This document shows positions 36,192-45,637 of a DNA stretch of 64,000 nt, one piece after another. Made by a program: the position numbers and the translations under genes. The notes beneath the pieces were generated by a model that had not been told where the DNA came from, did not search any database, and saw only the letters and a list, made by a program, of their open reading frames with translations. The DNA comes from Pseudomonas sp. B33.4 (GTDB lineage Bacteria > Pseudomonadota > Gammaproteobacteria > Pseudomonadales > Pseudomonadaceae): the NCBI RefSeq assembly GCF_034555375.1, contig NZ_CP140706.1, forward strand, positions 6,148,001 to 6,212,000, written 5' to 3'. The stretch's first letter is position 1; each line of letters begins with the position of its first letter.

Positions 36192-37622
36192 ATGACTGCC
36201 GACATTGCTTACCTGCAAACGCTGCAACAACCCCTGGCGGAGCTGGACAGGTTGTTCGAGGCGCAGCGGGCCGCGTATGCCGCGAACCCGATGCCGCCCG
36301 CCGCCCAACGCCAGCAATGGCTCAAGGCGCTGAGCGATTTGCTGAGCAACGAGCGTCAGGCATTGATCGAGGCGATCAGCGCCGATTTCAGTCATCGCAG
36401 CGCCGATGAAACCCTGCTCGCCGAGCTGATGCCAAGCCTGCATGGTATTCATTACGCCAGCCGTCATCTCAAAGGCTGGATGAAAGCTTCGCGGCGCAAG
36501 GTCGGCATCGCGTTCCAGCCAGCGTCGGCGAAAGTGGTGTATCAGCCTCTCGGCGTAGTCGGCGTCATTGTGCCGTGGAATTACCCGTTGTATCTGGCGG
36601 TGGGCCCGCTGGTCGGCGCCTTGGCGGCGGGCAACCGGGTGATGCTCAAACTGAGCGAATCGACCCCGGCCACCGGCTTGTTGATGAAAGAACTGCTGGC
36701 GCGGATTTTCCCCGAAGACCTGGTCTGTGTAGTGCTCGGTGAAGCCGACATCGGCGTGGCGTTCTCCCGCTTGCGCTTCGACCACTTGCTGTTTACCGGG
36801 GCCACCAGCATCGGCAAACACGTGATGCGCGCCGCCGCCGAAAACCTCACCCCGGTGACGCTGGAGTTAGGTGGCAAGTCGCCGGCCATCGTCTCCCGCG
36901 ATGTCCCGCTCAAGGATGCCGCCGAACGCATCGCATTCGGTAAAACCCTCAACGCCGGGCAGACCTGCGTTGCCCCGGATTACGTGCTGGTGCCGGAAGA
37001 TCGGGTCGGCGCTTTCGTCGAAGCCTATCGCCAGGCCGTGCAGGGTTTTTACCCGACACTCACCGACAATCCGGACTACACCGCGATCATCAACGAACGC
37101 CAATTGGCCCGGCTCAACGGCTACGTCAGCGATGCCACCAGCAAGGGCGCGCTATTGATTCCGCTGTTCGAGCAGGGCCAGGGCCGACGCATGCCGCACA
37201 GTGTGCTGCTGAATGTCAGCGACGACATGACCGTCATGCAGGACGAAATCTTCGGCCCGCTGCTGCCAATCGTGCCGTATCAGGATCTGGAGCAGGCATT
37301 TGCTTACATCAATAAGCGGCCACGTCCTCTGGCTCTTTACTACTTTGGCTACGACAAACGCGAACAGAACCGCGTGCTGCATGAGACCCATTCCGGCGGC
37401 GTGTGCCTGAACGATACGTTGCTGCATGTGGCTCAGGACGATATGCCGTTTGGCGGTATCGGTGCTTCCGGCATGGGCCACTACCACGGCCACGAAGGCT
37501 TCCTGACCTTCAGCAAAGCCAAAGGCGTGCTGATTAAACAGCGCTTCAACGCAGCCAGACTGATTTACCCGCCCTACGGCACATCGATTCAGAGGCTGAT
37601 CCAGAAGCTGTTCATTCGCTAA
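36192..37622 (+). CDS. calB: Coniferyl-aldehyde-dehydrogenase-type aldehyde dehydrogenase
   Basis: 476 residues. ALDH motifs: 'GVVGVIVPWNYPLYLAVGPL' (cofactor), 'FTGATSIGKHVMRAAAENL', catalytic Glu in 'VTLELGGKSPAIV' and catalytic Cys in 'LNAGQTCVAPDYVLVP'. It belongs to the shorter clade of coniferyl aldehyde dehydrogenase, oxidising aldehydes to acids with NAD. Next to a GMC alcohol oxidoreductase and under a TetR regulator, so an alcohol-to-acid pathway is inferred. The symbol is by homology; the true substrate is not shown. Confidence 0.88.
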   Translation: MTADIAYLQTLQQPLAELDRLFEAQRAAYAANPMPPAAQRQQWLKALSDLLSNERQALIEAISADFSHRSADETLLAELMPSLHGIHYASRHLKGWMKASRRKVGIAFQPASAKVVYQPLGVVGVIVPWNYPLYLAVGPLVGALAAGNRVMLKLSESTPATGLLMKELLARIFPEDLVCVVLGEADIGVAFSRLRFDHLLFTGATSIGKHVMRAAAENLTPVTLELGGKSPAIVSRDVPLKDAAERIAFGKTLNAGQTCVAPDYVLVPEDRVGAFVEAYRQAVQGFYPTLTDNPDYTAIINERQLARLNGYVSDATSKGALLIPLFEQGQGRRMPHSVLLNVSDDMTVMQDEIFGPLLPIVPYQDLEQAFAYINKRPRPLALYYFGYDKREQNRVLHETHSGGVCLNDTLLHVAQDDMPFGGIGASGMGHYHGHEGFLTFSKAKGVLIKQRFNAARLIYPPYGTSIQRLIQKLFIR

Positions 37623-37651
37623 ACCTTCGTCACCGCCGGGTAATAAAAACA

Positions 37652-38197
37652 ATGCACCCAAGCCTGACCGAAACACCTGCACTGTCCCGCCGTGGCCTGC
37701 TGAAATTCAGCCTCGCCGCTACGGCTTTCCTTGCCACCGCCGGACTCGGCGCCAGCCTCAGCGGTTGCTCGTCGAGCGTCGCGGCCAATGGTTTTGTGTC
37801 GTTGCGCGACGGCGATCTGCTGTTTCTGCGCGCACTGATTCCAGTGATGCTCGACGGCGCCGTGGCGGCCGAGAAACTGCCAAGCGCTGTTGAAGGCACG
37901 CTCAAGTCGCTGGACTACAGCCTCGATCACCTGTCGCCGGAGATGCTCAAACTGACCCGGCAACTGTTCGACGTCCTCGGTATGGCGGTGACGCGCGGGC
38001 CACTCACCGGGATCTGGGGCAGTTGGGAAAACGCCAGTGCCGAAGCGATGCGGCATTTTCTTGATCGCTGGGAAAACAGCTCGCTGAGCCTGTTGCGCAT
38101 GGGGCATAGCTCGCTACAGCAGATGGTGATGATGGCCTGGTACACCCGCGCAGAATCCTGGGCGCATTGCGGTTATCCCGGCCCGCCTTCGGTCTGA
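37652..38197 (+). CDS. Tat-exported lipoprotein-like protein, partner of the GMC oxidoreductase
   Basis: 181 residues. A twin-arginine signal 'LSRRGLLKFSLAATAFLAT' is followed by a lipobox-like 'LSGC' near residue 42, so a Tat-exported lipoprotein is suggested. The remainder is helical ('VMLDGAVAAEKLPSAVEGTL', 'HFLDRWENSSLSLLRMGHSS') and resembles the small subunit seen beside GMC-type dehydrogenases. It lies between calB and the GMC gene, all on the plus strand. Confidence 0.82.
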   Translation: MHPSLTETPALSRRGLLKFSLAATAFLATAGLGASLSGCSSSVAANGFVSLRDGDLLFLRALIPVMLDGAVAAEKLPSAVEGTLKSLDYSLDHLSPEMLKLTRQLFDVLGMAVTRGPLTGIWGSWENASAEAMRHFLDRWENSSLSLLRMGHSSLQQMVMMAWYTRAESWAHCGYPGPPSV

Positions 38198-38212
38198 GAC
38201 CGAGTCGCACCT

Positions 38213-38277
38213 ATCGCGAGCAGGCTCACTCCTACAGGGGGTTGCATTCCAAATGTAGGAGTGAGCCTGCTCGCGAT
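38213..38277. repeat. REP pair, 65 bp
   Basis: ATCGCGAGCAGGCTCACTCC and its reverse complement around a short spacer, between the Tat protein gene and the GMC gene. Confidence 0.88.
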
Positions 38278-38316
38278 GAGACCCGCCAGAACAACAAAAA
38301 CAAGAGAACCTGATCG

Positions 38317-39912
38317 ATGCCCGTACCCGACCCGTTCCGCGAAGGCCTCGCCCGAGGCTGGAAAACCTACAACGGCTCACAACTGAGCGACGACCTGACC
38401 CTGGAAGCCGACGTGGCAATCATCGGCAGCGGCGCCGGTGGCGGCACCACGGCGGAAATCCTCAGCGCTGCCGGCTACAAAGTCCTGCTGATCGAAGAAG
38501 GCCCGTTGAAAACCAGTTCCGATTTCAAAATGCTTGAAGACAAGGCTTACAGCAGCCTCTATCAGGAAGGCATCGGCCGCATGAGCAAGGACGGCGCGAT
38601 CACCATCCTCCAGGGACGCGCGGTCGGTGGTACCACGCTGATCAACTGGACATCGAGTTTCCGCACCCCGGAGCCGACCCTCGAACACTGGGCCAAAGAA
38701 CACAACGTCAAAGGCCATAGCCCCGCCGAGATGGCGCCGTGGTTCGAGAAAATGGAGCAGCGCCTCGGCGTCGCCCCGTGGATGGTCCCACCCAACGCTA
38801 ACAACGACGTGATCCGCAAAGGCTGCGAGCAACTCGGTTACAGCTGGCATGTGATTCCGCGCAACGTACGTGGCTGCTGGAACCTCGGATACTGCGGCAT
38901 GGGCTGCCCGACCAACGCCAAGCAATCGATGATGGTGACGACGATTCCGGCAACGCTGGAAAAGGGCGGCGAACTGCTTTATCTGGCCCGCGCGGAGAAG
39001 CTGCTGATCAGCGGCGACAAAGTCACTGGTCTGCAATGTGTGGCGATGGATGAGCGTTGCGTCGAACCGACCGGGCGCAAAATCAACATCAAGGCGAAGC
39101 ACTACGTACTGGCCGGCGGTGGCATCAACAGTCCGGCGCTGTTGCTGCGCTCGGACGCTCCCGACCCGCATGAAAACCTGGGAAAGCGCACCTTCCTGCA
39201 CCCGGTGAACATGTCCGCCGCGCGCTTCGACGAAGTCATCAACCCGTTTTACGGGGCGCCGCAGTCGATCTATTCCGACCATTTCCAGTGGAAGGACGGC
39301 ACCACCGGGCCGATGGCCTTCAAACTCGAAGTACCGCCGCTGCATCCGGCGCTGGCTGCCACGCTGCTCGGTGGCTTTGGCCAGGAGAGTGCGCAACACA
39401 TGGCGGACCTGCCGCACACACACGCCATGCTGGCTTTGCTGCGTGATGGCTTCCACCCGGACAGCACGGGCGGTGCAGTCGAGTTGCGGGGCGATGGTTC
39501 GCCGGTGCTCGACTACCAGATTTCGCCCTATGCCTGGGAAGGCTTGCGCCGGGCGTTTCACGTCATGGCCGAAATCCAGTTCGCCGGCGGCGCGAAATCG
39601 GTCATGCCGATGCACGCCGACGCCCGTTACGTGAAGAACCTGGCCGAGGCACGCACGCTGATCGATGGTTTGAGCCTCGAGTTGTATCGCACGCGTCTGG
39701 GCAGCGCGCATGTCATGGGCGGCTGCGCGATGGGTGAAGACCCGAAAAGCGCGGTCACCGACAGTCTCGGCCGGCATCATCAACTGGCTAATCTGTCGAT
39801 CCACGACGGCTCGCTGTTCCCCACCAGCATCGGCGCCAACCCGCAGCTGTCGGTGTATGGCCTGACCGCGCAACTGGCGACATCCCTCGCCGATCGACTG
39901 AGAAACCCGTGA
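38317..39912 (+). CDS. GMC family oxidoreductase (FAD-dependent alcohol dehydrogenase)
   Basis: 531 residues. N-terminal FAD motif 'ADVAIIGSGAGGGTTAEILS', GMC signature 'ILQGRAVGGTTLINWTSSF' and 'YVLAGGGINSPALLLRS', C-terminal GMC domain 'RLGSAHVMGGCAMGEDPKSA' and 'HDGSLFPTSIGANPQLSVYG' with His-Asn-like catalytic pair. No signal peptide of its own; it could be carried by the Tat partner encoded just before. The substrate is probably an alcohol whose aldehyde goes to CalB. Confidence 0.92.
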   Translation: MPVPDPFREGLARGWKTYNGSQLSDDLTLEADVAIIGSGAGGGTTAEILSAAGYKVLLIEEGPLKTSSDFKMLEDKAYSSLYQEGIGRMSKDGAITILQGRAVGGTTLINWTSSFRTPEPTLEHWAKEHNVKGHSPAEMAPWFEKMEQRLGVAPWMVPPNANNDVIRKGCEQLGYSWHVIPRNVRGCWNLGYCGMGCPTNAKQSMMVTTIPATLEKGGELLYLARAEKLLISGDKVTGLQCVAMDERCVEPTGRKINIKAKHYVLAGGGINSPALLLRSDAPDPHENLGKRTFLHPVNMSAARFDEVINPFYGAPQSIYSDHFQWKDGTTGPMAFKLEVPPLHPALAATLLGGFGQESAQHMADLPHTHAMLALLRDGFHPDSTGGAVELRGDGSPVLDYQISPYAWEGLRRAFHVMAEIQFAGGAKSVMPMHADARYVKNLAEARTLIDGLSLELYRTRLGSAHVMGGCAMGEDPKSAVTDSLGRHHQLANLSIHDGSLFPTSIGANPQLSVYGLTAQLATSLADRLRNP

Positions 39913-39940
39913 AAAAACCGATTATTCGCGTCGTCTATAG

Positions 39941-40541
<601 letters not shown>

Positions 40542-40616
40542 ATGATCGCAGTTCAGTGCCCTTGATCGCGCCCGCGTGCACTGCGCTCGCCAATGCGGCA
40601 CAATTGCGCGCATTGA

Positions 40617-40907
<291 letters not shown>

Positions 40908-40932
40908 TTTTTCAGCGCCCTGTACCGACGCC

Positions 40933-40997
40933 ATCGCGAGCAGGCTCACTCCTACATTGGAACGCATTTCAACTGTAGGAGTGAGCCTGCTCGCGAT
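40933..40997. repeat. REP pair, 65 bp
   Basis: ATCGCGAGCAGGCTCACTCC and complement, between the convergent ferredoxin and small exported protein genes. Confidence 0.88.
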
Positions 40998-41032
40998 GAG
41001 GCCTTCAGCCACACAGCAAAATCCTGATCAGC

Positions 41033-41356
41033 TCATTCGCGCTGCTCAAACCCCTCCCCCATACACCCCAGACACCGCACAAACGCCGCTTTCGCCGGAT
41101 CCACCACCAACGCCTGCCCCGCATCGCCGATCCCGCCACCCAGTGCGGTAAACGGCAACGACACGACAAACGCCCCCGCACCAATTACCGTCGCCACCAC
41201 TAGTAAAGGTCGGGCAATCAGCAAATCGCCAAGCATGGCGTAAGCCGGTGGATTCTGGATGGTGTAACGCGGATCGCCACTGCCATTTTCCGCGGCTTGA
41301 ACAGCCAGACTGGAACACAGCAGCAGCGCAACAAAGAGGACTTGCAAGAACTTCAT
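41033..41356 (-). CDS. Small exported protein of unknown function
   Basis: 107 residues with a signal peptide ([20 protein letters not shown]) and a hydrophobic stretch at residues 49-70 ([20 protein letters not shown]), then '[20 protein letters not shown]' and '[10 protein letters not shown]' with two cysteines. It is sometimes labelled multidrug transporter in Pseudomonas annotations, which the short length does not support. It probably sits in the inner membrane with one segment. Confidence 0.75.
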   Translation of the reverse strand: MKFLQVLFVALLLCSSLAVQAAENGSGDPRYTIQNPPAYAMLGDLLIARPLLVVATVIGAGAFVVSLPFTALGGGIGDAGQALVVDPAKAAFVRCLGCMGEGFEQRE

Positions 41357-41425
41357 GGCACGATCCTTCGGGCTGAACAGTGAGACAACTCACTATAGAC
41401 CGTAGGACTTTTTCAGCCTTTTACC

Positions 41426-42238
41426 TCAGCTCTGGCAGCGCGGGCAGAACACACTGGCACGCTGACCCAGCTTCACTTCACGCAGCCCGGTGCCACAGAC
41501 CTTGCAGTGCTCGCCGCCACGGCCATAAACAAACAGCTCCTGCTGGAAATAGCCCGGCTGGCCGTCGCCACCGATGAAATCACGCAGCGTGGTGCCGCCA
41601 CGCTCGATGGCGGCAGCAAGAATACGTTTGATCTCGATCGCCAGCTTCAGATACCGCCCGCGGGAAATCCCTCCCGCCTCGCGGCGCGGATCAATCCCGG
41701 CAGCAAACAGCGCTTCGGTCGCATAGATATTGCCGACGCCGACCACCACCGCGTTGTCCATGATGAACGGCTTGACCGCCATGGACCGCCCGCGCGACAG
41801 CTGAAACAGACGCTCACCATCGAACAGATCGGTCAGTGGCTCCGGGCCAAGGCGAATCAGCAGTTCATGATTGAGTGGATCATTGCTCCACAGCATCGCG
41901 CCGAAGCGCCGTGGGTCGGTGTAGCGTAGCGCCAACCCCGATTCCAGCTCGATATCGACGTGTTCGTGCTTGAGCGCCGGCAATCCGACCTCGACCAGAC
42001 GCAAATTGCCCGACATGCCCAAATGGCTGATCAACGTACCGACTTCGGCGTTGATCAACAGATACTTGGCACGACGTTCGACCAGCACGATGCGCTGCCC
42101 GGACAGACGCACATCGAGGTCTTCGGGGATCGGCCAGCGCAATCGCCGATCACGCACGATCACCCGGCTGACGCGCTGGCCTTCCAGATGCGGGGCAATC
42201 CCGCGACGGGTGGTTTCGACTTCCGGCAGTTCAGGCAT
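41426..42238 (-). CDS. mutM: Formamidopyrimidine-DNA glycosylase MutM
   Basis: 270 residues. The N-terminal catalytic '[20 protein letters not shown]' (Pro2 nucleophile, Glu3), helix-two-turn-helix '[20 protein letters not shown]' and C-terminal zinc finger '[20 protein letters not shown]' ending 'CPRCQS' are intact. It excises 8-oxoguanine. Its start lies 12 bases after the HDOD gene stop. Confidence 0.98.
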   Translation of the reverse strand: MPELPEVETTRRGIAPHLEGQRVSRVIVRDRRLRWPIPEDLDVRLSGQRIVLVERRAKYLLINAEVGTLISHLGMSGNLRLVEVGLPALKHEHVDIELESGLALRYTDPRRFGAMLWSNDPLNHELLIRLGPEPLTDLFDGERLFQLSRGRSMAVKPFIMDNAVVVGVGNIYATEALFAAGIDPRREAGGISRGRYLKLAIEIKRILAAAIERGGTTLRDFIGGDGQPGYFQQELFVYGRGGEHCKVCGTGLREVKLGQRASVFCPRCQS

Positions 42239-42250
42239 GGCGTTCTCGAA

Positions 42251-43117
42251 TCAATGCGCGCCGAGGTCGCGGATCGTTTGCTTGAGGGTTTCGAAGTCGT
42301 AATCCGACAGCCCTACATAGTCGAGTACCAACGGCCCGACGGCGTTCCATTCGAAATCTTCGGTCTGGTTGCCCAGCACGCGATAAGACGCGCAAATGTG
42401 CTCGGCCATTTTCAGAATCGCCAGCAGGTTTTTCATCTGGCTGTTGCGCGACGACTCATCGTTGAAAATCGCCAACGCATTATGGTGATTGGCGATCGCC
42501 GCGCTGACATGTTCCGGCAGGCGCCAGGACTTGGCGGTGTAGTAGCCAACCACCGCGTGGTTGGTATTGAACTCGCTGTTCTCGGTGTCGACCACCCGGC
42601 ATTCGGCGCTGGCGTTGGCGTAAGCCTTTTCCAGCACCGTCATGTAATTGGGGAACCGTTGCAGCATCAACGGCACGCCGCAATCGTGGAACAGACCCAA
42701 AGCGTAAGCCTCGTCACCCGCTTGAGTGCCAATACGCTTGGCCAGCGTCAGGCACGTCATTGCCACATCCTGGGCGGTGTCCCAGAAACGGTTGAGGGTG
42801 ACGATGGTGTCGTCGTTCATTTCGCCTTTGATCGACTGCGCGTTGATCAGGTTGATGATCGAGCGGCTGCCCAACAGATTCACTGCACGCTGGATCGAGG
42901 TGATCTTGTTGCTCAGACCGTAATACGGCGAGTTGACGATTTTCAGCAGCGAGCCGGACAGGCCGGGATCCTGGGCGATCAACTTGGCGATCACCTCCAG
43001 ATCCGGGTCAGGCATGTACTGCTCCATTTGCAGATCCACCATGATCTGCGGTTGCGCCGGCACACTGATGCCTTGCAGCGATTGTTGAATCTGTTCGGTG
43101 GTCAGCTCTTGGGACAT
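42251..43117 (-). CDS. HDOD domain-containing protein
   Basis: 288 residues with an HDOD domain (residues about 20-215): 'LIAQDPGLSGSLLKIVNSPY', 'SIQRAVNLLGSRSIINLINA', 'YALGLFHDCGVPLMLQRFP'. The HD pair survives as 'FHDCG', but the other metal ligands of HD-GYP proteins are not clear. HDOD proteins are signalling modules without known enzyme activity. It is transcribed with mutM. Confidence 0.9.
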   Translation of the reverse strand: MSQELTTEQIQQSLQGISVPAQPQIMVDLQMEQYMPDPDLEVIAKLIAQDPGLSGSLLKIVNSPYYGLSNKITSIQRAVNLLGSRSIINLINAQSIKGEMNDDTIVTLNRFWDTAQDVAMTCLTLAKRIGTQAGDEAYALGLFHDCGVPLMLQRFPNYMTVLEKAYANASAECRVVDTENSEFNTNHAVVGYYTAKSWRLPEHVSAAIANHHNALAIFNDESSRNSQMKNLLAILKMAEHICASYRVLGNQTEDFEWNAVGPLVLDYVGLSDYDFETLKQTIRDLGAH

Positions 43118-43290
43118 AAGTACACACTCTGGGACAGGCGGCGATTCTAACCGCTGAAACCGCAGGGCGACACACCGATGGGCACATCGCAGGAACTTTC
43201 ATTCAAGCTCAGGCTTCGGATTTTGTAAGGCCCGCTGGACAGTTTCTGTCCGACGCGGCAACAAATTCCCGCAGACTCAGGAGCTTATCG

Positions 43291-43830
43291 ATGGCCACTT
43301 CCCTAAACGGCAAGCGCGTCGCTTTTTTGGTAACCGATGGTTTCGAACAAGTTGAATTGACAGGTCCCAAGCAAGCGCTGGAACAGGCTGGCGCGCAGGT
43401 CGACATCCTTTCGGCCGAGGCTGGCAAGGTCAAAGGCTGGAATCACGACAAACCGGCAGACGATTTCAAGGTCGACCAGACCTTCCAGGCCGCCAGCAGC
43501 GAGCAGTACGACGCGATCGTCCTGCCGGGCGGCGTGCAGAACTCCGACACCATCCGCATTGATCAAGACGCCCAGCACCTGGTCAAGACCGGTGCCTCTG
43601 CCGGTAAACCGATCGCGGTGATTTGCCATGGCGGCTGGTTGCTGATCTCGGCGGGACTGGTCAACGGCAAGACCATGACCAGTTACAAGACGCTCAAGGA
43701 TGACCTGGTAAATGCCGGGGCCAATTGGGTCGATAAAGAAGTGGTCAAGGATGGTCACCTGATCAGCAGTCGGCAGCCGGATGATATTCCGGCGTTCAAC
43801 AAGGAGTTGATCAACGCGCTTTCTGCGTAG
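43291..43830 (+). CDS. pfpI: PfpI/DJ-1 family protein (type 1 glutamine amidotransferase-like)
   Basis: 179 residues after an AGGAG site. DJ-1/PfpI fold: 'RVAFLVTDGFEQVELTGPKQ' with the catalytic Glu, 'YDAIVLPGGVQNSDTIRID', nucleophile Cys in 'PIAVICHGGWLLISAGLVNG' followed by His. PfpI relatives are proteases or deglycases; P. aeruginosa PfpI affects stress resistance and mutation rate. A REP pair follows. Confidence 0.93.
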   Translation: MATSLNGKRVAFLVTDGFEQVELTGPKQALEQAGAQVDILSAEAGKVKGWNHDKPADDFKVDQTFQAASSEQYDAIVLPGGVQNSDTIRIDQDAQHLVKTGASAGKPIAVICHGGWLLISAGLVNGKTMTSYKTLKDDLVNAGANWVDKEVVKDGHLISSRQPDDIPAFNKELINALSA

Positions 43831-43844
43831 AAGTCAAAACCGCA

Positions 43845-43919
43845 TTCGCGAGCAGGCTCGCTCCCACATTGGTCTTGTGTCGGTCACAAGCCCTGTGTGG
43901 GAGCGAGCCTGCTCGCGAA
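43845..43919. repeat. REP pair (GTGGGAGCGAG type), 75 bp
   Basis: TTCGCGAGCAGGCTCGCTCC and its reverse complement, between pfpI and rlmI. Confidence 0.88.
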
Positions 43920-44003
43920 GAGTCCATCTGCGTTTCATCGCTCATCAAACCCGGCCCAAGCGCCAACACGGTATACTCCCGCTCTTTTTTCCGGAGCGAC
44001 GTC

Positions 44004-45200
44004 ATGTCCCTGCCTAGCTTGCGCCTCAAAGCCAACGCCGACCGTCGCCTGCGCGCCGGTCACCTGTGGGTCTACAGCAACGAAATCGATGTAGCCGCCA
44101 CCCCTTTGCACGGCTTCCAGGCCGGCGATCAAGCCATCCTCGAAGCTGCCGGCGGCAAACCGCTGGGCATCGTGGCGATGAGCCCGAACAACCTGATCTG
44201 CGCTCGCCTGCTGTCGCGCGACATCAAAGTGCAACTAGACAAATCGCTGCTGGTGCACCGCCTGAACGTGGCCCTGTCACTTCGCGAGCGCCTGTTCGAC
44301 AAACCGTTCTATCGTCTGGTCTACGGTGATTCCGACCTGCTGCCAGGCCTGGTCGTCGACCGTTTCGGCGACATCCTCGTCGTGCAGATCGCTTCGGCCA
44401 CCATGGAAGCGCATAAAGATGACGTGATCGCCGCACTGACCCAAGTGCTCAAGCCAAGCGGCATCCTGTTCAAGAACGACTCCGCCGCACGCGACGCCGA
44501 AGGCCTCAACCGCTACGTCGAAACCGTGTTCGGCCTGGTGCCGGAGTGGGTTGCGCTGGAAGAAAACGGCGTGAAATTCGAAGCCCCGGTCATTCAGGGT
44601 CAGAAAACCGGCTGGTTCTACGATCACCGCATGAACCGCGCACGCCTGGCCCCGTACGCCAAAGGCAAACGCGTCCTCGACCTCTATAGCTACATCGGTG
44701 GCTGGGGCGTACAGGCTGCCGCATTCGGCGCCAGCGAAGTGTTCTGCGTCGATGCTTCGGCTTTCGCCCTCGATGGTGTAGAGCGCAACGCTGCACTGAA
44801 CGGTTTCGCCGACAAGATGACCTGCATCGAAGGCGATGTCTTCGAAGCCCTGAAAGAACTCAAGGCCAGCGAAGAGCGCTTCGACGTCATCGTTGCCGAC
44901 CCGCCAGCGTTCATCAAACGCAAGAAAGACATGAAAAACGGCGAAGGCGCCTACCGTCGCCTGAACGAGCAAGCCATGCGCCTGCTCAACAAGGACGGCA
45001 TCCTGGTCAGCGCGTCATGCTCGATGCACCTGCCGGAAGATGATCTGCAGAACATCCTGCTGACCAGCGCCCGCCACCTGGATCGCAACATCCAGTTGCT
45101 GGAGCGTGGCGGTCAGGGCCCGGATCACCCGGTGCACCCGGCCATCGCTGAAACCCGCTACATCAAGAGCATTACCTGCCGCTTGCTGCCCAACAGCTGA
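44004..45200 (+). CDS. rlmI: RlmI-type 23S rRNA (cytosine-1962-C5)-methyltransferase
   Basis: 398 residues from the ATG at 44004 after a GGAGCG site; a longer frame runs back into the REP pair and is rejected. N-terminal PUA domain ('RLRAGHLWVYSNEIDVAATP') and C-terminal SAM domain with 'RVLDLYSYIGGWGVQAAAFG', 'FDVIVADPPAFIKRKKDMKN' and catalytic 'LVSASCSMHLPEDDL'. It methylates C1962 of 23S rRNA. It ends with a strong terminator; the unusual cassette begins downstream. Confidence 0.94.
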   Translation: MSLPSLRLKANADRRLRAGHLWVYSNEIDVAATPLHGFQAGDQAILEAAGGKPLGIVAMSPNNLICARLLSRDIKVQLDKSLLVHRLNVALSLRERLFDKPFYRLVYGDSDLLPGLVVDRFGDILVVQIASATMEAHKDDVIAALTQVLKPSGILFKNDSAARDAEGLNRYVETVFGLVPEWVALEENGVKFEAPVIQGQKTGWFYDHRMNRARLAPYAKGKRVLDLYSYIGGWGVQAAAFGASEVFCVDASAFALDGVERNAALNGFADKMTCIEGDVFEALKELKASEERFDVIVADPPAFIKRKKDMKNGEGAYRRLNEQAMRLLNKDGILVSASCSMHLPEDDLQNILLTSARHLDRNIQLLERGGQGPDHPVHPAIAETRYIKSITCRLLPNS

Positions 45201-45212
45201 TCCATGCGGATA

Positions 45213-45242
45213 ACGGGGAGCCAGAAGGCTCCCCGTTTTTTT
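45213..45242 (+). terminator. Rho-independent terminator of rlmI
   Basis: ACGGGGAGCC-AGAA-GGCTCCCCGT, a perfect 10-bp stem followed by T6, 13 bases after the stop codon. It isolates rlmI from the following cassette. Confidence 0.92.
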
Positions 45243-45413
45243 GCGTGCCACCCTTCCTCCTCGCTATTTCCCAATACTTCCTACAATTATTTTCTCGCTG
45301 ACGTGCAGGATATTTCCTTACGTCCTTTAATTATTGAAACTTACCCTACAAGTTTATTTCCGGCTAAAGACTGCTCCGACAAAATTACTGGAAATTTCCT
45401 ACTTAATATCCTC

Positions 45414-45441
45414 TTGCCAATAATCCATTACAAACTATTAT
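45414..45441 (+). promoter_or_regulatory. Predicted sigma-70 promoter of the peptide/SagB/AurF/MFS cassette
   Basis: TTGCCA (45414-45419) and TATTAT (45436-45441) with a 16-base spacer, in an AT-rich stretch. Transcription would start near 45448, giving a leader of about 47 bases before the 23-codon gene. The 170 bases between the rlmI terminator and this promoter show no gene and are strikingly AT-rich for this genome. Confidence 0.6.
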
Positions 45442-45443
45442 GA

Positions 45444-45470
45444 AGTTGTCACCACGAGGTGACTTCAACT
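45444..45470 (+). other. 5' leader hairpin of the cassette transcript
   Basis: GTCACC-ACGA-GGTGAC (45448-45463) extended by AGTT/AACT across a bulge. If transcription starts near 45448 the hairpin sits at the very 5' end of the message and could protect it from decay. A binding site for a regulator is an alternative. Confidence 0.45.
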
Positions 45471-45494
45471 ATCAACGAACAAGGAGTTCACATC

Positions 45495-45566
45495 ATGAAA
45501 AGTATTTCTCTGGAAAGTAAAAAAATTGCAAACCTGGCTTTTCTGGTTGCTTCCAAAACCCGCTAA
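45495..45566 (+). CDS. 23-residue peptide, candidate precursor of a modified peptide
   Basis: An ATG at 45495 with a strong AAGGAG site eight bases upstream opens a 23-codon gene. The peptide starts MKSISLESKK, continues with a hydrophobic IANLAFLVA stretch (residues 11-19) and ends SKTR. There is one acidic residue (Glu7), five basic ones and no Cys, Tyr or Trp. Codons are AT-rich, unlike the surrounding genome. A perfect hairpin with T4 lies just after the stop, and flavin dehydrogenase, diiron oxygenase and exporter genes follow, so a RiPP-type precursor is the preferred reading. Alternatives are a leader peptide for the operon or a small membrane-active peptide. I recognise no homologue; size resembles PqqA, but the PqqA Glu-x-x-x-Tyr motif is absent. 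Confidence 0.6.
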   Translation: MKSISLESKKIANLAFLVASKTR

Positions 45567-45573
45567 GTGAGTC

Positions 45574-45610
45574 AGGACGCCGGGGAGTGCCGGCAACCCG
45601 GCGTCCTTTT
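45574..45610 (+). terminator. Attenuator-like terminator between the peptide gene and the sagB-like gene
   Basis: AGGACGCCGGG (45574-45584) and CCCGGCGTCCT (45597-45607) form a perfect 11-bp stem with a 12-base loop, followed by TTTT. It begins seven bases after the peptide stop. Partial termination here would give more peptide message than enzyme message, as is common in precursor-enzyme operons. Confidence 0.75.
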
Positions 45611-45637
45611 GACTTTATCCAGAGAGAATCGCCCCAC

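Noticed and set aside
41033..41356. Multidrug transporter label for the 107-residue protein
   Set aside because: A signal peptide plus at most one further hydrophobic segment is too small for any known drug transporter fold.
45204..45443. A 79-codon frame from the rlmI end through the AT-rich region
   Set aside because: It reads through the rlmI terminator, has no ribosome site, and its composition is that of random AT-rich DNA.
45440..45520. A 26-codon frame starting MKLSPRGDFNY that overlaps the 23-codon gene in another frame
   Set aside because: Its start lies in the -10 box of the predicted promoter and it has no ribosome site; the 23-codon gene has a strong one.
45495..45566. The peptide as PqqA, the precursor of pyrroloquinoline quinone
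   Set aside because: The size is right, but the Glu-x-x-x-Tyr motif is absent and no pqqB-pqqE genes follow.
45495..45566. The peptide as a type I toxin
   Set aside because: The hydrophobic stretch is only nine residues, no antisense RNA promoter is evident, and the location before tailoring enzymes fits a precursor better. Not fully excluded.
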